Part shown: in pieces, positions 17,593 to 25,822 of the stretch
Layout of the letters: each line of letters opens with the position of its first letter
Numbering within the stretch: the first letter of the stretch is position 1
Source: Denitromonas sp.
GTDB lineage: Bacteria; Pseudomonadota; Gammaproteobacteria; Burkholderiales; Rhodocyclaceae
NCBI RefSeq assembly: GCF_034676725.1
Contig: NZ_JAUCBR010000004.1
Location: 3,934,001 to 3,998,000 of the forward strand
DNA length: 64,000 nt
Direction of reading: 5' to 3'
Made by a program: the position numbers and the translations under genes
Notes under the pieces: model-generated
What the model saw: only the letters and a program-made list of their open reading frames with translations
What the model was told of the DNA's origin: nothing
Databases searched by the model: none

Positions 17593-18262
17593 TCAGCGCC
17601 GGCAGCACCAGGGTCCGGACGGCTGCCGGATCGTTGTCGGGCTGGAAGGGCACATGGCCCAGGCAGGGTGCACCGAGGTGCTGCTGGAGGGCATCGAGGT
17701 TTTCGGTCACGCGCTGCATGGCCGGATCGATCTGGTTGGCCACCCAGCCGGCGAGCGTAAGGCCGCGTGCGGCGATGGCCTCGGCGGTGAGCAGGGCGTG
17801 GTTGATGCAGCCGAGCCGCATGCCGACCACGAGGATGACCGGCAGCTTCAAGGCAACGGCCAGGTCGGCGGTGTCGAAGGTGTCGGTCAGCGGCACCCGG
17901 AAACCACCCACGCCCTCGACCAGCACCAGGTCAGCCTGCGCCGACAGGCGCCCGAAGGCGTCGAGGATCTTCGCCGGTTCGATGCGCGCGCCCTCGATGG
18001 CCGCGGCAATGTGCGGCGCCACGGCGGTGCGCAGGCAGATCGGGTTGAGGTCGTCCAGCCCTGGATCGACGCTGCCGGCCGCGCGCAGGCGGGCCGCATC
18101 TTCATTGACCCAGCGCTCGCCGATGCGCTCGGCGCCGGCCGCAACCGGCTTCATGCCGATGGCGCTCAGGCCGGCGCGCCGCGCGGTGTGCAGGAGCGCG
18201 CAGGTGGTGAAGGTCTTGCCGATCTCGGTATCGGTGCCGGCGACGAAGAAAGCGAAGGGCAT
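17585..18262 (-). CDS. bioD: Dethiobiotin synthetase
   Basis: ATP-dependent closure of the ureido ring of DAPA to dethiobiotin. 225 residues starting MPFAFFVAGTDTEIGKTF, which contains the variant P-loop GTDTEIGKT (residues 9-17). VLVEGVGGFRVPL holds the substrate-binding loop. The start ATG overlaps the bioC stop by four bases. Last gene of the bioAFHCD operon. Confidence 0.97.
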   Translation of the reverse strand: MPFAFFVAGTDTEIGKTFTTCALLHTARRAGLSAIGMKPVAAGAERIGERWVNEDAARLRAAGSVDPGLDDLNPICLRTAVAPHIAAAIEGARIEPAKILDAFGRLSAQADLVLVEGVGGFRVPLTDTFDTADLAVALKLPVILVVGMRLGCINHALLTAEAIAARGLTLAGWVANQIDPAMQRVTENLDALQQHLGAPCLGHVPFQPDNDPAAVRTLVLPALTP

Positions 18263-19047
18263 CAGGCGCTCCTGTGGAGGGCGAGCAGGATCACATCGTA
18301 GGTGGCCGGAAGCAGCGCGTCTGCCCGGCGGTGGCGCTCATAGGTGCATTCGAGTTGCCGCCACGCTGCCTTGCCCAGCGGCTTGCGCCGGCGGCCGCTG
18401 CCGACCTGGTGCGCGCCGATGGCTTTGATGTCCTTGAGCAGGCGGCGCAGGCTGTCGGCGGTTGCCGCCGTCGGGACACGCTGGCAGGCCGCAACCCGCA
18501 GCCGGCCCTGGATGGCCGATTGCTGCCAGGTGTCTGCGCCATGGAAGCCAATCACATGCTCGGCATCGTCAATGCCGCGGAACGCCTCGCGTAACTCCCA
18601 CAAAGTGTCCGGCCCCAGCGTGGCTACCCAGGCGGTGCCGCCGGGCTGCAATACGCGCCCCAGCTCGGCCATGACGCGTGCCGGGTTGCACCATTGCACC
18701 GCCAGGCTCGACCAGATGGCGTCCACCGACGCATCGGCCAGCGGCAGGTGCTCCAGATCGCCACAGATGGCGGCGTGCCCCGGGCGGCCGACATGGCGGG
18801 CCAGCATGCCGGGCGCAAAATCGAGCGCGAAACACTGCCTCGGTGCCAGCCAATCGACAAGGCGTGTTGCACCGCTCCCGGTGCCGCAGCCGGCATCGAG
18901 CAGGCGCCGAACCGGCGCCGCCGGCGGATGCGCCCGGGCCAGGTCGAGCAAGTGAGCGCAGATCTCGCGCTGCACGGCAGCGGCGGCATCGTAGGTGGAT
19001 GCCGCCCGGTCGAACGCCGCCCGGACCCGTTGCTTGCGCTCAGTCAT
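18262..19047 (-). CDS. bioC: Malonyl-ACP O-methyltransferase BioC
   Basis: Methylates the free carboxyl of malonyl-ACP with AdoMet, disguising it for fatty acid synthesis toward pimeloyl-ACP. From ATG 19047 the product is 261 residues. The AdoMet motif LLDAGCGTGSGATRL is followed by FALDFAPGMLA and the post-motif WSSLAVQWCNP. An upstream in-frame ATG at 19137 lies inside bioH and was not used. It overlaps bioH by eight and bioD by a few bases. Confidence 0.95.
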   Translation of the reverse strand: MTERKQRVRAAFDRAASTYDAAAAVQREICAHLLDLARAHPPAAPVRRLLDAGCGTGSGATRLVDWLAPRQCFALDFAPGMLARHVGRPGHAAICGDLEHLPLADASVDAIWSSLAVQWCNPARVMAELGRVLQPGGTAWVATLGPDTLWELREAFRGIDDAEHVIGFHGADTWQQSAIQGRLRVAACQRVPTAATADSLRRLLKDIKAIGAHQVGSGRRRKPLGKAAWRQLECTYERHRRADALLPATYDVILLALHRSA

Positions 19048-19783
19048 CGGCAAAGCCTTGCAGCAGCGACGCACACTCGGCGGCGCGCGACACAAAGGGC
19101 GCATGGCCGGCCTCGGCAAACTCGGAATAGCGCGCATCGGGCAGGCGCTCGGCCATCGCGCGGGCGGCCGCTGCCGGCATCAGGGCGTCATGGGCGCCAT
19201 GGAGGAGACGCACCGGGCAGGTGATGTGATCGAGCGATGCGCGCAGGTCGGTCTGCGCAAGGATGTCGAGTCCGTCGGCCAGCCCGGGCGCCCGCTCGGG
19301 CGTGGCGTCGAGCAGCGCGGCCGTGAGGTGGCGGGTGACATCGCGCCGCGCCGCGTCGCCGAGCGACTGCAGCGCCACGAAGCGGCGCTGGGTCTTGTCG
19401 GGCTCGGCAGCAAAATCACGGCAAAACCCGCTGACCACGTCGGCGCTCAGCGCGCAGGCCCAGTCGGCGCGCTGGACAAAGCACGGACTGGCGCCGATGA
19501 GCGCCAGGCGCGCCACCTTGACCGGGTAACGGCGCGCCAGGTCGAGGGCGACCAGCGCCCCGAGCGACCAGCCACACACCAGCGCCTGGGCGGGCAACCG
19601 GGCCGCCAGCGCATCGGTCCACGCGGCCAGGGTCGGCGCATCGGGCCGGGGCGCGTCGTCGGCGTGGCCGGGCAGGGCGGGTACGGTGCACGGCCAGGCC
19701 GGGTCGAGCCGGGCCCGCAGCGGCTGCCACACCGCGGGGGTCAGGCCCCAGCCGTGGAGCAGTACGAGGGGCGGGCGACTCAT
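19040..19783 (-). CDS. bioH: Pimeloyl-ACP methyl ester carboxylesterase BioH
   Basis: Alpha/beta hydrolase that removes the methyl group from pimeloyl-ACP methyl ester and so ends chain elongation. 247 residues from ATG 19783, which overlaps the bioF stop. The nucleophile elbow GWSLGA places Ser at residue 73; LLHGWGLTPAVW forms the oxyanion region; the acid and base lie in LLHGAHDALMP and EAGHAPFVS. The organism therefore uses the BioC-BioH route rather than BioG, BioI or BioW. Confidence 0.95.
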   Translation of the reverse strand: MSRPPLVLLHGWGLTPAVWQPLRARLDPAWPCTVPALPGHADDAPRPDAPTLAAWTDALAARLPAQALVCGWSLGALVALDLARRYPVKVARLALIGASPCFVQRADWACALSADVVSGFCRDFAAEPDKTQRRFVALQSLGDAARRDVTRHLTAALLDATPERAPGLADGLDILAQTDLRASLDHITCPVRLLHGAHDALMPAAAARAMAERLPDARYSEFAEAGHAPFVSRAAECASLLQGFADD

Positions 19784-20943
19784 GGCGTGCTTTCGATCCG
19801 GTGGAGGGCGTTGGTCAATCGGGAAACATCGTGTTCGGTGTGCGCCGCGCTGAGCGAGATGCGCAGACGGGCCGTGCCCGGCGGGACGGTCGGCGGGCGG
19901 ATGGCCGGCACCCACAGGCCGTCATCCCACAGTGCCGCCGCCGCAGCCACGGCGGCGGCATTATCCCCGATTTTCACCGGCTGGATAGGGGTCGTGGACG
20001 GCATCCGCTGCCAGTGCGCCAGGCGGAGGGTGTCGCGCAGCTGCTGTTGATGCGTCGCCAGCGTGGCGCGCAGGGCGTCGCCGCGCTCGATCAGGTCGAT
20101 GGCGGTGAGCAGCGCATGGGCCAGCGCCGGGGGCGCGCCGGTGGTGAAGATGTAGGTGCGCATGGTCTGCATCAGCCACTCGATCACATCGGCGTGGCCG
20201 GCCACGAAGGCGCCCGACAGGCCGGCGGCCTTGCCGAGGGTGCCGACCAGCAGCAGGCGCCAGTGCGCCAGGCCGGCGGCCGCGAGCGCACCGCGTCCCT
20301 GCGGGCCGAGCACGCCGAAGCCATGGGCGTCGTCGACCAGCAGCCAGGCGTCATGCGTCTCGGCCAGTGCGAGCAACTCGGCCAGCGGGGCGATGTCGCC
20401 GTCCATGCTGAACACGCTGTCGGTGACGATCAGCTTGCGGCGGGCCGTGCTGCCGGCGAGCAGGCGCGACAGGGCGGCGGTGTCGCCATGGGCGTAGCGA
20501 TGATGCTCGGCACGGCTCAACAGCGCGCCATCGACCAGCGAGGCGTGGTTGAGGCGGTCGGCAAAGATGGCGTCGCCGCGTCCGAGCAGCGCGGCGGCGA
20601 TGCCCATGTTGACCATGTAGCCGGTCGAGAACACCAGCGCGCGCTCGCAGCCGGTGAACTCGGCCAGCCGGGCTTCGAGCCGTTCGTGTACCGCGTAGTG
20701 GCCGCTGACCAGATGCGAGGCCCCCGCGCCCGCGCCCCAGCGTGCCGCGCCCTCGGCGATGGCGGCAGACAGTGCCGGGTGGGCGGCAAGGCCGAGGTAG
20801 TCATTGCTGCAGAAGGACAGCATCTGCCGGCCATCGACCACGGCATGCGGGCCACAGGGCGTATCCAGTGTACGCCGGCGGCGGATGAGCGATTTGCCGG
20901 CACGATCGGCCAGATCGGCGCGCAGTTGCGACAGCAGCGTCAT
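19780..20943 (-). CDS. bioF: 8-amino-7-oxononanoate synthase
   Basis: PLP enzyme condensing pimeloyl-ACP with L-alanine. 387 residues. The PLP lysine is K238 in LLVGTLGKAAGLSG; the cofactor-binding DDAHGFGVLGPQGRG precedes it, and SNDYLGLAAHP and GSGGSHLVSGHY-like segments (residues 46-82) are typical. Start ATG overlaps the bioA stop by four bases. Confidence 0.98.
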   Translation of the reverse strand: MTLLSQLRADLADRAGKSLIRRRRTLDTPCGPHAVVDGRQMLSFCSNDYLGLAAHPALSAAIAEGAARWGAGAGASHLVSGHYAVHERLEARLAEFTGCERALVFSTGYMVNMGIAAALLGRGDAIFADRLNHASLVDGALLSRAEHHRYAHGDTAALSRLLAGSTARRKLIVTDSVFSMDGDIAPLAELLALAETHDAWLLVDDAHGFGVLGPQGRGALAAAGLAHWRLLLVGTLGKAAGLSGAFVAGHADVIEWLMQTMRTYIFTTGAPPALAHALLTAIDLIERGDALRATLATHQQQLRDTLRLAHWQRMPSTTPIQPVKIGDNAAAVAAAAALWDDGLWVPAIRPPTVPPGTARLRISLSAAHTEHDVSRLTNALHRIESTP

Positions 20944-22268
20944 CGGGCGGGGTTCAGGCTGCGTTCGAGCGCGGTGGCCGCACCGCGGACCAGATGGGCA
21001 ATATCGTCAGCCTCGACGATATACGGCGGCATGAAATACACCGTATGGCCGAGCGGGCGCAGCAGCACGCCGGCGTCCAGCCCGGCGGCGAAAAAACGCT
21101 GGCTGAAGTCGCTGCGTGTCGTGTCGGCATCGAAGGCGAGAATCATGCCGCGCTGGCGCAGGTGGCGCACCGCCGGGTGGCCGGCAAAGGCCGCCTGCGC
21201 GGCATCGCCGAGCTGTCGGGCGCGGACCTGGTTGGCCTTGAGGACATCGTCGGTCTCGAAGATATCGAGCGTTGCCAGCGCGGCCCGGCAGGCCAGCGGA
21301 TTGCCGGTATAGGAGTGCGAGTGCAGGAAGCCGCGGTGCACATCGTCGTCGTAGAAGCAGTCGTAGATCGCGTCGGTAGACAGCACCAGCGACAGCGGCA
21401 GGTAGCCGCCCGAAATGCCTTTGGACAGGCACATCATGTCGGGCCAGATGCCGGCCTGCTCACACGCGAAGAAGGTGCCGGTGCGGCCGCAACCGACGGC
21501 AATTTCGTCGGCGATGAGGTGCACCCGGTAGGTATCGCACAGCTCGCGGGCGCGGCGCAGGTAGTGCGGGTGGTACATCGCCATGCCGACCGCTCCCTGA
21601 ACCAGCGGCTCGACGATCAGCGCGGCGATCTCGTCGTGATGCTCGGCCAGGTAGTGTTCCAGCGCCAGCGCCGCGCGTTCGGCCACGTCTTCGTCAGTCT
21701 CGCCCGGTTCGGCCTGGCGGGCGTCGGGGCTGGGCACCGTGGTGCCGGCGCGCACCAGCGGGGCGTAGGCGTCGCGGAAGAGGGCAACGTCGGTCACCGC
21801 CAGCGCGCCCACCGTTTCACCGTGATAGCTGCCGGCCAGGCTGATGAAGCGATCCTTGCCGGTCTCGCCCAGGTTGCGCCAGGCATGCATGCTCATCTTG
21901 AGGGCGATTTCGGTGGCCGAGGCTCCATCGGAGGCATAGAAGGCGTGGCCCAGGCGGTGGCCGGTCAGTGCCGAGAGGCGCTCCGACAGTTCCACCACCG
22001 GCGCATGGGTGAAGCCGGCGAGCATCACATGCTCAAGGGTGTCGAGCTGCTCGCAGATCGCGTCGTTGATGCGCGGGTTGCAGTGCCCGAACAGGTTTAC
22101 CCACCAGGCGCTGACGCCATCGAGAAAGCGCCGCCCCACGTCGTCGTACAGCCACACGCCTTCGCCCCGGGTGACCGGCACCAGGGGGAGCGATTGATGG
22201 CTCTTCATTTGCGTGCACGGATGCCACACGGCACGGCGGGAACGATCAAGCAAGGGGGAGTGGGTCAT
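20940..22268 (-). CDS. bioA: Adenosylmethionine-8-amino-7-oxononanoate aminotransferase
   Basis: Converts KAPA to DAPA with AdoMet as amino donor. From ATG 22268 the protein has 442 residues; a longer reading to 22451 would add Arg-rich non-conserved sequence overlapping the yaaA promoter region. The PLP lysine is K283 in MCLSKGISGGYLP. WHPCTQMKSH and FLDGVSAWWVNLFGHCNP are diagnostic of BioA. First gene of the operon; bioB is not in this window. Confidence 0.97.
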   Translation of the reverse strand: MTHSPLLDRSRRAVWHPCTQMKSHQSLPLVPVTRGEGVWLYDDVGRRFLDGVSAWWVNLFGHCNPRINDAICEQLDTLEHVMLAGFTHAPVVELSERLSALTGHRLGHAFYASDGASATEIALKMSMHAWRNLGETGKDRFISLAGSYHGETVGALAVTDVALFRDAYAPLVRAGTTVPSPDARQAEPGETDEDVAERAALALEHYLAEHHDEIAALIVEPLVQGAVGMAMYHPHYLRRARELCDTYRVHLIADEIAVGCGRTGTFFACEQAGIWPDMMCLSKGISGGYLPLSLVLSTDAIYDCFYDDDVHRGFLHSHSYTGNPLACRAALATLDIFETDDVLKANQVRARQLGDAAQAAFAGHPAVRHLRQRGMILAFDADTTRSDFSQRFFAAGLDAGVLLRPLGHTVYFMPPYIVEADDIAHLVRGAATALERSLNPAR

Positions 22269-22425
22269 GGCGGCGGGCCGGAGGCTGCGGAATCGTCCAA
22301 TACTCTGAAATCGCCGGTGCGCTGTCAAACCCCGGCGTGCGGGCCGTTTTGCGCCGCGCGCCCGAACTGCGCCGGCCGCGGCGCTTTTGCTACCATGAGC
22401 GCTTCCGATGTACCACAGGTCACCC

Positions 22426-23208
22426 ATGCATTTCGTTATTTCTCCCGCCAAGTCGCTCGACTACGACACCCCGGCGCCCGAGTGCGCGCCGACCCAGCCC
22501 GCCTTTCTGGATGCCGCCGAAACCCTGGTCGGCGTCATGCGTGATTTCAGCCCCGCGGCGCTGGGCGAGTTGATGCACATCTCGGACAAACTCGCCGCGC
22601 TCAACGTGGCCCGGTTCGCCGAGTGGTCGCGCCCGTTCAACCGCAAGAACGCCAAGCCCTGCCTGTTTGCCTTCAATGGCGATGTCTACGATGGGCTCGA
22701 CGCCGCCACGCTGGACGCCGAGGGCATCGCCTACGCACAGCAGCACCTGCGCATCCTGTCCGGCCTCTACGGCGTGCTGCGCCCGCTGGACCTGATGCAG
22801 GCCTACCGGCTCGAGATGGGCACGCGGCTGGCCACCCCGGCCGGGCGCAATCTGTATGACTTCTGGGGCGACCGCCCCACCGAGGCGATCAACACCCTGC
22901 TCGGGAAGTCCACCGACAAGGTGCTGGTCAACCTCGCCTCGGAGGAGTACTTCAAGGTCATCCGGCCGGGCCGTCTCAAGGGGCGGATCGTCACCCCGGT
23001 ATTCGAGGACTGGAAAGGCGGGCGTTACAAGATCATCAGCTTCCACGCCAAGCGCGCCCGCGGCCTGATGGTGCGCTACGCGATCGACCACCGTCTGGAC
23101 GCGGTCGACGGGCTCAAGCGTTTCGACACCGACGGCTACACCTTTGCCGCCGACGCCTCCGACAACGATCGCTGGGTCTTCCGGCGGCGCCAGGACGGCG
23201 TGGCCTGA
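22426..23208 (+). CDS. yaaA: Peroxide stress protein YaaA (DUF328/UPF0246)
   Basis: 260 residues starting MHFVISPAKSLDYDTPAP, the family hallmark. YaaA lowers free iron and protects DNA and proteins from hydrogen peroxide in E. coli. Other conserved blocks are LYGVLRPLDLMQAYRLEMGTRL, LVNLASEEYFKVI and FHAKRARGLMVRY. It is divergent from bioA across 157 bp. ATG 22426 was preferred over 22408, which would add six non-conserved residues. Confidence 0.96.
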   Translation: MHFVISPAKSLDYDTPAPECAPTQPAFLDAAETLVGVMRDFSPAALGELMHISDKLAALNVARFAEWSRPFNRKNAKPCLFAFNGDVYDGLDAATLDAEGIAYAQQHLRILSGLYGVLRPLDLMQAYRLEMGTRLATPAGRNLYDFWGDRPTEAINTLLGKSTDKVLVNLASEEYFKVIRPGRLKGRIVTPVFEDWKGGRYKIISFHAKRARGLMVRYAIDHRLDAVDGLKRFDTDGYTFAADASDNDRWVFRRRQDGVA

Positions 23209-23397
23209 GCGCCTGAGCGTCTTTCGTTCATGTCCGCTCGTCCCCCCGAAGACGACCTGCTCGTCGTTGCAAATGCTCGCCCTAGCCCGAGTTATGGCGG
23301 TGCTTTGCGCCTCGATCAGACCGTCTTTGGCGCGCCGCTCGGCCACCCCCGAAAAACGCCCAGGCGCTGACACACAACCGACAGCAGGAGAGCGATC

Positions 23398-24531
23398 GTG
23401 GGTATACGGATCAGTCAGGGGTTCGACAGCGGCAGTATCGAGGTGGTGAGCGCGGCAGCGCCCGAGGCGATCCGCCTGCGCCTGCGGCCGGACAACGCCG
23501 CCAGCTTTTGCCAGTGGTTCCATTTCCGGGTGCACGACGCGGCGGGCGTGCCGCTGCGCATGGTGTTCGAGAACGCGGCCGAGGCGGCATATCCGGACGG
23601 CTGGCCCGACTACCGTGCGGTGGCCTCCTACGACCGCCGCACATGGTTCCGGGTGCCGGGCACACGCTTTGAGGGCGGCCGCCTGATCATCGAGCACACG
23701 CCCGAGCGCAACAACATCTACTACGCCTATTTCGAGCCGTACTCGCACGAGCGCCATCTCGACCTGCTGGGCCGCGCCGAAATGTCGCCCTATGCGCAGG
23801 TGCGCTCGCTTGGCGCGACGGTCGACGGGCGCAGTGTCGATTGCGTGATGGTGGGGCGGCCGGCGCCCGAGCGCCAGCCGGTGTGGATCATCGCCCGCCA
23901 GCATCCCGGCGAGACCATGGCCGAATGGTTTGTCGAAGGGCTGCTCGAACGCCTGCTCGACGGTGCCGACCCGCTGGCCCGCCGGGTGCGCGAACATGCC
24001 TGCCTGTACATCGTGCCGAACATGAATCCCGATGGCGCCATTCGCGGCAACCTGCGCACCAACGCCGCCGGCGCCAACCTCAACCGTGAGTGGATGACAC
24101 CGAGCGCCGAGCGCAGCCCGGAAGTGCTGTGCGTGCGCGAGCACATGGAGACGACCGGCTGCGCACTCTTCCTCGACATCCACGGCGACGAATCGCTGCC
24201 GTATGTGTTCATCGACGGTGCGCAGATGGTGCCGGGCGTCCCTGACACGATGCCGCGGCGCGAAGCGGCCTTTCTGGCCGCGCTGGCCGATGCCAGCCCG
24301 GACTTCCAGACCGAGGTCGGCTATACGCCCGACCGCTTCGGCGAGGAGATGCTGACCCTCGCCAGCAAGTGGGTGGCGCACCGCTTCGGCTGTCTGTCGC
24401 TGACGCTCGAAATGCCGTTCAAGGACAACCGCTTGCTACCGGACGGGCAACATGGCTGGAGTGGTGTGCGCAGCAAGCGGCTCGGCGCCGCCATGCTGCA
24501 GCCCGTGCTGCGCGATCTGACGCGCGGCTGA
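23398..24531 (+). CDS. M14-family cytosolic-type carboxypeptidase
   Basis: 377 residues. An N-terminal beta-sandwich (about 1-125) precedes a zinc carboxypeptidase domain. The zinc site is HPGE (H169, E172) plus H262 in FLDIHGDE; the substrate-binding GANLNREW follows, and catalytic E338 lies in LTLEMPFKDN. This architecture is that of the cytosolic carboxypeptidases (Nna1/CCP-like), with no signal peptide. Eukaryotic relatives trim glutamates from tubulin tails; bacterial substrates are unknown. Start is GTG 23398, preceded by AGGAG. The 189 bp upstream show no other feature. Confidence 0.9.
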   Translation: MGIRISQGFDSGSIEVVSAAAPEAIRLRLRPDNAASFCQWFHFRVHDAAGVPLRMVFENAAEAAYPDGWPDYRAVASYDRRTWFRVPGTRFEGGRLIIEHTPERNNIYYAYFEPYSHERHLDLLGRAEMSPYAQVRSLGATVDGRSVDCVMVGRPAPERQPVWIIARQHPGETMAEWFVEGLLERLLDGADPLARRVREHACLYIVPNMNPDGAIRGNLRTNAAGANLNREWMTPSAERSPEVLCVREHMETTGCALFLDIHGDESLPYVFIDGAQMVPGVPDTMPRREAAFLAALADASPDFQTEVGYTPDRFGEEMLTLASKWVAHRFGCLSLTLEMPFKDNRLLPDGQHGWSGVRSKRLGAAMLQPVLRDLTRG

Positions 24532-24546
24532 GCGGCGGGGGAAGGC

Positions 24547-24732
24547 TCAGGAAATTACCGGGTGGCTGTTGAGCCACTGCACGGCGCGGCTGATGCGGCC
24601 GGTCACGCGGCTGAACGCCGTGTCGATGACATGGGCGAGGGTGGCGCTGCGCAGCTCGTGGGCCAGCGCGATGTAATGGTCGGGATTGATCGAGCGGTCT
24701 TGCGGATTGCCGGGGTTGGCGGTGCGTTGCAT
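24547..24732 (-). CDS. Small hypothetical protein
   Basis: 61 residues from ATG 24732: MQRTANPGNPQDRS, then an amphipathic helical segment DHYIALAHELRSATLAHVIDTA ending HPVIS. No family recognised. It is divergent from a LysR regulator across 130 bp, so it may be that regulator's target, but this is inference from position. In-frame codons upstream to 24825 would give 92 residues without clear added conservation. Confidence 0.5.
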   Translation of the reverse strand: MQRTANPGNPQDRSINPDHYIALAHELRSATLAHVIDTAFSRVTGRISRAVQWLNSHPVIS

Positions 24733-24842
24733 TGGGTGGTGCTCCAGTTGCGTCGGCCGTTCTGGGGCGGCTTGCGACGATATGGGCGACTCTACCCGTC
24801 GTTGTGCGGCGCAACAAACGATCATTGGTGATGTGATGCTTA

Positions 24843-24856
24843 AGTTTGACTAAACT
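24843..24856. promoter_or_regulatory. Dyad at the LysR gene start
   Basis: AGTTT, GACT, AAACT is a perfect 5-bp inverted repeat inside AT-rich sequence, ending only six bases before the ATG of the LysR-type gene, where a ribosome binding site would be. It could be an autoregulatory site for the divergent pair. Confidence 0.35.
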
Positions 24857-24862
24857 GTATCC

Positions 24863-25798
24863 ATGCCCCGATCCATGCCGCCACTGGCGTCCCTGCGCGT
24901 CTTCGAAGCCGCGGCCCGGCACCTGAGCTTCAAGCAGACGGCCGAGGAGTTGCACGTCACCCCGGCGGCGGTCAGCCAGCAGATCAAGGCGCTCGAAGCG
25001 CATCTGGGCGTCCCCCTGTTTCGCCGCCTCACCCGTGCCCTGGCATTGACCACGGCGGGCGAGCGCCTGTTGCCGGGGGTCAGCGAGGGGCTGGCACGAC
25101 TGGCGGCCGCCGTCGAATCGGTCGGCGCACAGAGCCCGTCGCGCCAGCTGCGCGTCACCGTCCCGCCGGCCTTCGCCGGCCGCTGGCTGGTGCACCGCCT
25201 GCAACGCTTCACCGAGGCGCATCCGGACATCGATCTGGTGTTGGGAACAGAGCCCAACACGGTCGACGCGCCTGAGCTCGAAGACGTCGAGTCGGACCTG
25301 GTGTCGCTACGCGACGGGCTGACCGATGTGGAGGTTCGCTTCGGCCGGGGCACCTATCCGGGAATGCGCAGCGACCTGCTCATGGAGGTGGCCTATGTGC
25401 CGGTGTGCCATCCCGACCTGCTCAAGGGGCCGCGCCGTCTCAAGCAGGCAGCCGACCTGCGCTTCCATACCCTGCTGCACGACGATACCGCGGTCGGCCG
25501 CTCGGAGCGGGTGAGCTGGCTCGACTGGCTACGCGCGGCAAAAGTGAGCGGCGTCGACCCCAGCCGCGGGCCGCATTTTTCCAACTCCAGCCTGGCGCTC
25601 GAGGCGGCGATGGACGGGATGGGGGTGGTGCTTGGCCTGGATCCGATGGTGCGCCGGGACATCGAGGCTGGCCGCCTGGCCCGGCCCTTCGACCTGGCCA
25701 TTCCGTCGCGCTACGTCTATTACCTCGTCTGTCCGGTCACCACGGCCGAGCGCCCGGCGCTCGCCCAGTTCCGCCATTGGCTGCTGGCCGCCCGCTAG
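24863..25798 (+). CDS. LysR-family transcriptional regulator, GcvA-like
   Basis: 311 residues. The N-terminal helix-turn-helix reads LRVFEAAARHLSFKQTAEELHVTPAAVSQQIKALE (about residues 11-45), very close to GcvA-type regulators of glycine cleavage. The effector domain covers residues 95-300. No glycine cleavage gene is nearby, so its target is open; the divergent 61-codon gene is the obvious candidate. No ribosome binding site is visible before ATG 24863 or the in-frame ATG at 24875. Confidence 0.92.
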   Translation: MPRSMPPLASLRVFEAAARHLSFKQTAEELHVTPAAVSQQIKALEAHLGVPLFRRLTRALALTTAGERLLPGVSEGLARLAAAVESVGAQSPSRQLRVTVPPAFAGRWLVHRLQRFTEAHPDIDLVLGTEPNTVDAPELEDVESDLVSLRDGLTDVEVRFGRGTYPGMRSDLLMEVAYVPVCHPDLLKGPRRLKQAADLRFHTLLHDDTAVGRSERVSWLDWLRAAKVSGVDPSRGPHFSNSSLALEAAMDGMGVVLGLDPMVRRDIEAGRLARPFDLAIPSRYVYYLVCPVTTAERPALAQFRHWLLAAR

Positions 25799-25822
25799 GG
25801 CAATCCGGCGGCCCGGCCGGGC

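Noticed and set aside
23209..23397. Possible small gene between yaaA and the M14 carboxypeptidase gene
   Set aside because: The short frame with an ATG at 23230 runs into the carboxypeptidase out of frame and shows no recognisable protein; treated as plain intergenic sequence.
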